This document shows, one piece after another, positions 55,501 to 64,000 of a DNA stretch of 64,000 nt; the stretch's first letter is position 1, and each line of letters starts with the position of its first letter. Source of the stretch: Calvatia gigantea. Its lineage: Eukaryota > Basidiomycota > Agaricomycetes > Agaricales > Lycoperdaceae. Location: contig JACAAK010000011.1 of assembly GCA_025093985.1 (NCBI GenBank), positions 1,240,001 through 1,304,000 of the forward strand, given 5' to 3'. The translations under genes were made by a program, and so were the position numbers. A model generated the notes under the pieces. That model ran no database searches. It had not been told where the DNA came from and was given only the letters and a program-made list of their open reading frames with translations.

Positions 55501-55761
55501 GTCGATCCCCTCGTCGCGCCGGCCCATGTGTGTGAGGACGAGGCCCTTCATGCACATCGTCTCTAGTGGCATTGATGAGCATGCATCAGTGGCGGAAGCG
55601 GATAATCGCGCACCTCCATGTTCAGGGAATTTTTTGAGGATCTGGTCTGCGGTTTTGAGGCCCTTCTTGAGCTGTCTAGACTCGTAGAGGCTGAGGAGAT
55701 CTTTGAAGAGCGAGGCCTCTTTGGAGGGCAGAATGCGTTTTGCGGGCACTGGCCTGCTCAT
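52509..55761 (-). CDS. NAA15: NatA auxiliary subunit NAA15 (Nat1)
   Basis: NAA15 is the ribosome-anchoring TPR scaffold of the NatA N-terminal acetyltransferase. Minus-strand exons start at 55761 with LPSKEASLFKDLLSLYESRQ and LKTADQILKKFPEHG. They continue CMKGLVLTHMGRRDEGIDLV and SHICWHVFGLIQKGEKNYEE (TPR helices), then AILRLRPNFRQHWVALAVAY, RAILDRTAIMEYR, WTLYYLAQHHSYLGDHAKAL, LGKYLLRVGLVEEAVGIFG and YNLRKFTINIYL. A Lys/Ala-rich basic helix (KKAKKKAKKAASKAEEKKG) and a helical C-terminus ending KDEVL-stop at 52509 follow. Order and content match the family over its whole length. At least nine short introns interrupt it. The start ATG lies only 33 bases from the PDS5 start on the other strand. 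Confidence 0.92.
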
Positions 55762-55794
55762 GGTAGTCAACAAACCTGCACACGAACCACCATC
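55762..55794. promoter_or_regulatory. 33-bp divergent gap between NAA15 and PDS5 starts
   Basis: Only 33 bases separate the two ATG codons (55761 on minus, 55795 on plus). Any shared promoter must overlap one or both coding regions or their first exons, and the transcripts probably overlap. Confidence 0.6.
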
Positions 55795-58700
55795 ATGGTC
55801 GCCCAGACCAGACACGCCAACAAGGTCGTCTTTCGCGACAAACTCGCGGGGAAGGGGCTCAGCATAGACCAGATCATTAAGAAACTTCAAGGTCTCTATG
55901 ACCAGCTCGAAAAGCAGGACCAGGACGACGTCGACAAGAATTCGCTCTCCACCGCGCGTGCAGAACTCGTTCACAAGACCATCCTGCTCCACAAAGACCA
56001 AGGCGTGCGCGCATATACCGCATGCTGTCTCGCTGAACTCTTGCGTCTCTACGCCCCAGACGCACCGTACACACCGCCAGAGCTGCGCGATATCTTCCAG
56101 TTCTTCGTTCGCCAACTCAAGGAAGGTCTCAAACACAATGAGACCGCGTATCATAACCAGTACTTTCAACTCCTAGAATCCCTCTCAACTGTCAAGAGCG
56201 CCGTGCTCGTGTGCGATCTACCTGGCGGAGACGAGCTTATGCTTGAGTTCTTCACTACCTTCTTTTATATCGTTCGACGCGGTACCGCCAACAAGAAAAT
56301 GGAGTCATTCATGGGGGATATTCTTGTGGCCATCCTGGACGAGTGTCAGTCCGTCCCACAGACTGTGCTGGACACGATCCTCGCGCAATTCATGGACAAA
56401 GATACCGTGAGTCACTTTGCGAACCTTTTGAGAATTCTGATTCTCATTTATCTAGTAGCGGATAGAACAACCCGCATACAGACTCGCAGTAACAGTTTGC
56501 AACGCCGTCGCCGACAAACTACAACGCCCCGTTACCCAATATTTCGCCGACATCATCGTCGAGTCTGCCCACGGCACTACCTCCCCCTCCTCCGATGACG
56601 ATGAAGACGAGAAATTTGAACAACTTCAAAACGCCCACGAACTCATCAAACGCCTCCACCATGCATGCCCAGCGATCCTCCACGGCGTAATTCCACAACT
56701 AGGAGAAGAATTACGCGTCGACCACGTCAATATCCGGCAATTGGCCACTCAGGCCCTGGGAGAGATGTATGCCGACAATCATGGTGCAGAATTGGCGACA
56801 AAGTACCCTGCAACATGGGATGTTTGGATATCGAGGAAGAATGATAAAGCGGTACTTATTCGGCTCAAGTTTGTTGAATCGCTGAAGTCGTTGGTGGCGA
56901 ATTTGCCTATAAAGCGGGAGGCGCTTGCTGGTGCGTGAATCACTTCTTGCTTTTGATGTTGTTAAAATAACTTTGCTCAGAGGCGCTTGAGGCGAAACTG
57001 TTGGACCCGGATGATAAAATCCGAACAGCAGTGTGCAGGATGTTTTCCCACCTCGACTATGAGTCGGCGTTGCATAATGTATCAGAGGAGTTGCTAAGAG
57101 CCGTAGCTGGACGCTTTTTGGATAAGAAGGTGCCCTCTGCACGTCCATTCACAACTCATGGGCTAACCTTCTCTCAGGCCGTCGTTCGCTCTGAAGCACT
57201 CAACAGCCTTGGCAAACTCTACAGTCTCGCATACCCTGAAATGTAAGACTTCGGTTTGACTTCTTCATCCAATCACTCATAACCTAACCCAGCGAGAACA
57301 ATGACGTGGCGGCTGTAAAACATTTCGGCTGGATACCTCACTCGATCCTCGAAGTTGTCGGTCAATCCCCGCTCGTAAGGTACGTCCGCCCTCCCTCCCT
57401 CGTTTCATCACAAGACCGAGTTGTAATACAAAGAGACGTCGTGGAACGCGTCTGGGCGGTCCACATCCTGCCCCTCACTTCCTCCGGCTCAAAAACAGGC
57501 GAAATCGATGAAGTGTTGTGGACAGAAAAGTTGCTGAATGTGATGAGACATTTATCTGACAAGTCTATTGAGATTTTGGTTTCGCTTTCGACGATTAAAG
57601 AAAGGTCTGTCCTTTTCTACAGTATCTTGGTTAATGCGACTGATGAGTTGAAATAGTCGGCCGGGGTTATGCGATAAATATTTGGATGCTTGTATCAAAT
57701 ATAACGTGCGCACTGCTTCGCTTTCCCATCTGTTACATCCTGAATGACCATTCAGGGCGGCGTGATAGACGAAGACGAAGAGAAAGTAACACAGACCCTA
57801 AACGAATGCGTACACGCTCTCACAGGTGCGCAAACTGCCACACTGACGAGTCATCCTCCCAGCCTCACACTTCCCACAGCGTGGGTCTACGCAGGCGACA
57901 CAAAGGCCTCCGAGGACCTTCATGCCTTTGCAAAACTGAATGAAAACCGCCTCTACAAACTCCTTAAAACTTGCTTCAGCCCCCAAACAGACATAAAGTC
58001 TCTTGCGAAAACATCTGTACGTCTCTCCTCCCTCCCCGCTACTAGTCTCAATCCAACCTTGCTTATCTACCCTACCCCCTCGCTTCCGCACTACCCAGAA
58101 CGAATTCCTCCGCCGCCTCGACCAATCTTCCACCTCCCTAACAACCACCCTCTCTACCCTCCTCTACCGCGGTAGCTTCCATGTCATCAACCATTCCTCC
58201 ATCCCCACCCTCCTCAAAAAAATCCAAAAACGACGCGCTAGTACATCTCCCTCTGCCCAACTCGCCGGCGCCAATTCTGTCACCATTCTCAAAAGCATAG
58301 CCAAATGGGCCCCAGGCTTAAGTAAAAAGCCATGTTGGAGAACTGTGCAAGTGTGTTCTAGGAGAGAGTACGAGTACTGAAGGCAGTAAAGGCGGAAGCG
58401 GCGGGAATCCAGAGTTAATTGAGGTTGGATTGAGGATGCTAGGGAATATGGTCAGGGCTGAGAGGGATGTGAACATTGGCGATAAGAAGATCGTTGAGAG
58501 GATGACGAGATTGGCATTGGGAGGGGAGAGGAAGCAGGCGAAGTTTGCCGCGAGGTTTTTGGTTTTGAGTAGTTCGAGTGGGGAGGCTGCGAGGAAGGCG
58601 CTCGAGGTATGTTCGCTTCCTTGTCATTCTCTCCCCCAAATCCCGACTAAGTTGGGACTTATAGAAAATTGTCGACGATTTGAAGGACGTGGAGGATGTA

Positions 58701-60886
58701 GAGTTGGCGGCACGCGTAGCGGCACTAGTCGAGTTCGCGAGATACGCACATGAGATGTTCGAAGAGCACAGTGATGTTATTCTGGAGTATTTAGTAAGGA
58801 GGGTGATCAATGTACCCATACTTGTGCGTGCTCCCCTCCACCCTTCCCTTCCAATAACTGCCATCTCATTGCGATGTATTAGGATGAAAACCCACAAAGT
58901 GATGAAGACTCAGTCGAAGAGTGGTACGAAGATCCAACGGACATACCTAATCTCCTTTGGGCAAAAGTCAGCGCTCTCAAGGTGCTTAGACATCGGTGTT
59001 TGAACGCTGCTGTTGCCGCTACTGTTGTCACGCGAGGGAACGATAAAACCCATGCGAATGGTCAAGATAAAGACAAAGGGAAGGAGGTGGATAAAGAGAA
59101 GGAGAAGGAAAAAGCGGAAAAGATCGTGGGACCTGTTGTGAAGATGCTTCAAGCTTTGATGGTGCACGAGGGTAGTATGAGAGATGGGATAAAGGAAGAG
59201 TGCGTGCTTAGTTGTGCTTCATGGAACGCGTCACTAAGTATTTGACCTTCGTTTAGCCCGAAAGTAAGGTCGAGAGTGAGACTTCAAGCATCGTTAACGA
59301 TGTTACATCTTGCGAGGATGGAGATGTACTCCTCACTTGTGATGCAGAACTTTGTGAGGTTGGTCTTAACAATTCAGGCACGTATCTCTCTGTTGTTATC
59401 GTTATGTCAAGAACTGAAGATATGACCTCAGGACACATGTTACGGCGTCCGCTCGATGTTCCTCAATAAACTCATTGTGCTCTTCGTGGCTCGTAAACTC
59501 CCTTCCCCGCTCGGCGTAATATTCTTCTTGACCGTACATGATCCCGAGGAGGATGTCAAGACTTCCGTGAGTACCTCTCCCCCCTTTCTTCCCATAGTCT
59601 CAACTCCTGATGGCGTGGGCGTAATAGGCCGCAACGTGTGTACGCTCGTTGTTGAAGAAACTGAATTCACAACAGCGGGTGGAGTACTTTGAGCTGCTGC
59701 TTGTGAGGCTGTTGCACACCCTCGCACACCACCCAGATTTCAGTACGGTGCACGAAGACCTATTGGACCTTGCCAAGTGCGTTACACTTGCGTCCTCTCT
59801 CCCCCAGGAGCTAATATCCGTTATAGGTACATCCAATTCTACCTCGATCTCGTAGCAACGTCGGACAATGTGTCGTTGCTGTACCATCTCGCAACCAAGG
59901 GCAAGACTGTTCGTGATTATGCGTCGTTCGCGTATTCGGAGGTGAGACTCCTTGACTTCACACCTCTTTTGATCTCAATAATGGCTTTTACACAGAACTT
60001 TTACATGCTCTGTGAACTTGCGCAAGATATGATTAAAGCCCGAGCGGCCACGCACTCGTGGACCATACAAAGCTATCCAGGAAAAGTTCGAATGCCTGCC
60101 GATATCCTCCGACCTTTGCCAAGTGCGGAAGCCGCGAACCGGGTACGTGTTTTAAGCTATCCTTCCCTCAATGGTACCATGCCGAATGGGACCCTTGGTC
60201 TAGATATTGAAAACGTCGTTCCTCCCGGATGAGACGCGCGAGTGGGTCTCCACATTGTCGCATCAGCACCAAGCAAGAGGCGGTGCACAGAGGAAAGAAC
60301 GCAAGGCTGTTACTACTAGCGTGGCGGGTGATGGTAAGACCGATGGTGGGTCGGCCGTTTCAACTGGGAAGCGAAAGTCAAGAGGAAAAGCGAATGGTAG
60401 CGCCAAGAGAAGTAGGAGGAAGAGTAAAGATAAATGGGATTCGGATGATAATGACGATGAGGAAAGCAACGAAGAGGAGGGAGAGGAAGAATTAGGACAG
60501 GAAGAAACAGAAGGGGAAGAAGACGAGGAAGAAGCAGAGGGAAGTGACGTAGAGATGAAAGATATAAGCAAAGGCAAGGGGAAAGGGAAGGCAAGGAACG
60601 GGACTAAGGGAAAAGGGAGGGCTGCCTTAGGAGCGGGCACGAGGCCGAAACCGAAGGCGAAAAGTAAAGAAGAAAAAGCCGAAGAGGACAGAGAGGCAAG
60701 AAAGGCAAAGGGTTTGAGAACGAGTGCGAGGACAACAGCTAAGGTGCCTAGTCTCGTCTATCACAACGTTCTCTGCGCGCTAACCGGTCTAAATTGCAGG
60801 TAAAAGCCGCGAGGAAGAAACCGAGATTAGAGGAAAACGCAGACGAGGAAGGGAACGAGGAAGATTCTGACAAGATGGAAACATGA
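55795..60886 (+). CDS. PDS5: Sister-chromatid cohesion protein PDS5
   Basis: PDS5 is the HEAT-repeat regulator that binds cohesin and controls its loading, acetylation and release. The first exon (55795-56408) reads LSIDQIIKKLQGLYDQLEKQ, AYTACCLAELLRLYAPDAPY, FQFFVRQLKEG and SVPQTVLDTILAQF, which is the conserved PDS5 N-terminus. Further exons keep the HEAT pattern: NAVADKLQRPVTQYFADIIV, IRTAVCRMFSHLDYESALHN, RSEALNSLGKLYSLAYPE, then HARMEMYSSLV-like and LNKLIVLFVARKLPSPLG segments, LAQDMIKARAATHSW and YPGKVRMPADILRPLP. The C-terminus is disordered and highly charged (Lys-rich, then a long Glu/Asp run near 60440-60560) and ends DKMET-stop at 60886. There are at least a dozen introns; exact internal boundaries between 57650 and 58380 are less certain. 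Confidence 0.92.
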
Positions 60887-61236
60887 TGAATATGCATGTC
60901 TGGATGTTTTTCCATTCCCTCAACCGCTTTCATCCCCGTTACTTTCCTGATTATTATTCTTCTATCTCTCACAGCTCACCATTTAGATTCTCTCCCTTTT
61001 TAAGGACTTATTCTCGTAAACGCCCAACCGCCCTGATCCCCTTGTATTATTGTTTTCGTGCTCATATCTGATGATTACAGTGGTGCCTCGCAGTTACTTA
61101 CGATTCAGCCCCGACTCGATATATGATCAAAAACGCCTCTCAACCCAGCCCTCTATTTTTTTAAAACCTTGGATTGCTCGATTAAATTCTGGAGGGTAAT
61201 ACAAATTATTGGTTGTATTATACTCGAGTATATAAC
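60887..61236. other. Convergent intergenic region
   Basis: 3' regions of PDS5 (+) and the NmrA-like gene (-). No gene seen. Confidence 0.5.
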
Positions 61237-62238
61237 TCAGTCTTTGATCCAGAGATGCTTGTTTTTCTCTATGTAGTCCCTCACTTTAATGCCACCTTCC
61301 AACGCTTTTTCGTGCTTAAAAATAGACTCCTCCGAGCCCCGGGCTACTTCAAGTTCCCCATCTACAAGGCCCTGTGCAAGGTCAGAATATCCGAGGCCGT
61401 TCCAACGCTGGAGGTAGTCTTCTGCGGTGATACGCATGTGTGTGATCGGTCGTGATAGGACCTCACTCAACAGAGCGGCGAGCTATACGGCAGATCATGT
61501 CAGCGATCCTGAAATGAGATTGTGGATGAACAAACCTGATCATTCGTATACAACTCGGGTCCATGAATAATCCAATCTGTGTTCAATCCGACTCCGTTTA
61601 CAAGTGCATCACAGACAAAGTGTGCGATGTCCTCCACAGATACAAAGGGCACTTTCCCGTCTTCCCAAACAGAGTGGAAGGTATTTTCATCACGGATGGA
61701 GTCGATCTGGTACTCGCCCAGATTTTCTGAAGCAAGTGGCCGGGTCAAAAGAGGGCATCAGAAGAACAGGGGTAACAGATTGTTTACCGATAAACCAAGT
61801 TGGCCGGAACACCACCCACTCGATCCCCTTCTCCTTCCCAACTTTTTCGAGATACGCGTGTGGTTTTCCCAACGATGGTCCTCCACTCTCGGATTGTGAG
61901 GCGCTAAGAAGAACAAATCTACATCCTCCTCTCTCGATCGCAAAATCAACAAAATCATTCATCACTTCCACATCCCAAATCATAGGTGCAATTAAATATA
62001 TTCGGTCGATCTTTGAGAGTCCCTGCAAAGTCACATAGTCGAATATATCCGTCCATGAGGTACGGTCTAACCAGTCGAATTTGACCGCGTGGACATTTGG
62101 GTGGTGAGATCCAGATAACTTTTCTGGTTTGACACCTCTACGAGAGGCAAGGACGACAGAATGAGTAAATTGAGTGGATATAAGGCGAGCGAGTGGTACT
62201 CCTGTTTTTCCAGTTCCTCCTGTCAGGAGGATAGTCAT
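61237..62238 (-). CDS. NmrA-like NAD(P)-binding Rossmann protein (295 aa)
   Basis: Three exons (62238-61788, 61726-61536, 61482-61237; introns 61 and 53 bases) give 295 aa. The N-terminus MTILLTGGTGKTGVPLARLI contains the TGGTGKTG dinucleotide loop of atypical short-chain dehydrogenases. IYLIAPMI, FVLLSASQSESGG and EWVVFRPTWFI follow, then VPFVSVEDIAHFVCDALV, typical of NmrA and ergot-alkaloid-type (festuclavine dehydrogenase-like) members. These are oxidoreductases or redox sensors; I cannot say which. The C-terminal helical part (YLQRWNGLGYSDLAQGL) completes the fold. No secondary-metabolite cluster is visible around it. Confidence 0.78.
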
Positions 62239-63693
62239 GTTTTTGGAAGGTTCAAGGTGGGGAGGTGATAAATAATCTGTTATTTGACGCAGGTGAGAAA
62301 TGCCCTTATAATGTTTCATATGATCATTGGAACTACTTTGACCGATATGGCCGAACCTCAAATGAAGGCTTGGATCGCCCTGCTTGACCCAATCAGTGAT
62401 CTTTAAAATCTAAAGAGAGTCGGGAAGAGTGAGCAATCTATATGCTTCGTGTGCATTATTTTTAGTGAAAGAAGAAAGCGACCGGGTGAGGTCATAAATC
62501 CCGCTTGGTCACGCAGACAAGGTGGGCTGACACTAAGTAATTTTCGTTATCAACTCGCCTCCCGGTATCGTCATGGTCCGGATACAAGGAAGGCAACAGG
62601 GGGGCGGTGACTGATACGCGTGCTCATCTGGGGTAGTAGGAACCCGTCCGACCTGTCGGTAACCGATCAACAGGCTGCTACTTAAGTATCAAGTGCTCAC
62701 AAAGTAATAATTGATTAATCCTTCGTGGATGAGTCCTGCAGATCAGCACAAACTATTATCTAACGACCCGAACATTTCAATTGCATATGATGGGGGCTTA
62801 CGCACGCTTTCTCATAACTCTGATTCATTTCACGGCTGAATGTTCGTCGACATGAAGAAACGAGACTTAAGGACCACGCCAAGTGTGCATGTGGGGTGCA
62901 CTTGTAATTTCCGTCATTCAGTCTTATCCATGATGTACAATACGTTAGGTGCGTGCTTACCATGGGCCGTCCTTCCGGATGGTGAACTCGTCTCAGTACT
63001 ATATGATACATACGGTATGATACAGTATCAGCACTGTCTCCTTCCGTAAGCTGTCCATCCAATAAATTATAGTCAGATCGGCAATGATTGACACCGACAT
63101 TGGACGATGAGACTCTTGGGGGATTCAAACACCATTCTGAGGGCATTCCGGGAAAACCATCGAGTGCAAAGTATATAGCCAGGGGAGAGAGCGAGAGCGC
63201 TAAACTTATCTAGTACAACCAAAGGACGACAACAACAAAAAACCAGAAAGAATTGCGTGATTAAAAGCGAAATGCGAATAACAAACAAACGAATGCGGCT
63301 ATACAATAACAGTTACAGACAGAATGGAGTAGTAAGTTCAACAACAGAGACGAAAAACCGAAGAGCCAGGATGCAGTGTGGTCCCTACCACCTGCTTGAA
63401 GTGGTTGCTATGAATCGGCGGCGATATGATCCCCAGTGTTGTGAAATAGATAACTTTCAGAACCAGGAGCAGCCGAATCGAGATTGGTGATAATCCCGGA
63501 ATGGAGGGGGGAAACGAAGTATTTTCGGAAAATGAAAAAACTGCTGGTATGCAGAATGATTGGGTGTAAAATGTGAAAAAGTGCATGCAGTCGTGTATTC
63601 ACGGTCAAGGTCAATTTGGGAAAAGCGGGGTCGGAAAGGTAAATGAGGAAAATAGGAAAAAGAGGGAGGGGGGGGGGTCGGACACGGGCAGGA
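62239..63693. other. Intergenic 1.45 kb
   Basis: Upstream region of the NmrA-like gene and 3' region of the esterase gene. A homopurine-type G run lies near 63660-63678. Short open frames only; no gene supported. Confidence 0.5.
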
Positions 63694-64000
63694 TCACGGA
63701 CCACGGCTGAGTTCCCTGCCGACCTTTTGAACAAGTTGCATCCCAAGAGGCTCAAACACCTCTTTCCAAAGCTGACGCCGCCTCCGGCCTTCGAAAATAC
63801 CCTTCGACCTCTCCCCAGTCTCACCCTCAGGTCCAAACACAAACACCTTATCCTCATTCCACGGTGCCTCCCCATTCGCAAAAGCAACCCACTTCTCTTG
63901 CATAGCGTCCCTAACACGCGCATACGAGAACTGATCCACGACATAAGTCTCCCATTCTTCATCCGAATTGAAAGATCGACGTTCAATTTCAATATCGTCG
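63694..64000 (-). CDS. C-terminal end of a type-B carboxylesterase/lipase, partial
   Basis: The minus-strand frame is open from the window edge to the stop at 63694. It reads SDEEWETYVVDQFSYARVRD, then AMQEKWVAFANGEAPW, DKVFVFGPEGETG, and EGRRRRQLWKEVFEPLG. A W-x-x-FA-x-G-x-P-W motif about 60 residues before the end, with a following KVFVFGPEG strand, is usual for the last part of fungal carboxylesterases. The catalytic residues would lie outside the window, so the assignment rests on the C-terminus alone. Confidence 0.5.
   Translation of the reverse strand, partial: DDIEIERRSFNSDEEWETYVVDQFSYARVRDAMQEKWVAFANGEAPWNEDKVFVFGPEGETGERSKGIFEGRRRRQLWKEVFEPLGMQLVQKVGRELSRGP

Overview
The window looks like nuclear DNA of a filamentous basidiomycete, most likely an Agaricomycete. 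Genes are broken by many introns of about 45-65 bases with GT...AG ends and CTNAY-like branch sites. The housekeeping genes are fungal orthologues: SRP19/SEC65, a mitochondrial NAD carrier, SWC5, ribosomal protein eL42, NAA15 and PDS5. The kinase and transmembrane families have the composition seen in Agaricomycetes. I cannot name the species.

Layout. 0-1.4 kb: SRP19 (cut by the window edge) diverges from an intact JTB-domain gene. 2.1-5.1 kb: an intact 798-aa fusion of an AIG1-like P-loop GTPase with a TKL-type protein kinase. 5.9-10.7 kb: broken F-box gene, JTB pseudogene, an F-box/2EXR-like gene and a small gene. 10.7-13.0 kb: a mitochondrial NAD carrier whose second intron holds a TKL-kinase fragment. 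13.3-15.0 kb: a single-pass membrane protein. 15.9-22.6 kb: two more JTB remnants around a stand-alone GTPase (+) and a stand-alone TKL kinase (-), the two halves of the fusion as separate genes. 22.8-27.7 kb: a mosaic of gene fragments (5' part of 2-oxoglutarate dehydrogenase E1, a duplicated coiled-coil exon pair, a second F-box fragment). 27.7-31.6 kb: no supported gene, only repeats. 31.7-33.7 kb: secreted GH18 chitinase and tRNA-Asp. 33.8-42.7 kb: a tandem duplication of [transmembrane receptor-like gene (-) + GTPase locus (+)]. One GTPase copy is dead; the other is an intact 931-aa GTPase-kinase fusion. 43-64 kb: mostly conserved single genes: F-box, SWC5, eL42, two tandem GNAT-type genes (the second without its acetyl-CoA loop), NAA15 head-to-head with PDS5, an NmrA-like dehydrogenase and the end of a carboxylesterase.

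What stands out. The first 43 kb is a birth-and-death zone for a GTPase/kinase family: two fusions, one solo GTPase, one solo kinase, one dead GTPase and one kinase fragment. Pieces of the JTB locus accompany part of it. Intron positions are shared between solo and fused genes, so the fusion can be read as exon-by-exon joining of the two neighbours. The role is unknown. The architecture (NTP switch, coiled coil, kinase, conserved tail) and the rapid turnover fit a sensing or allorecognition module, but that is inference.

Splice structures were worked out by hand from reading frames, splice signals and paralogue comparison. No alignment or database search was run.
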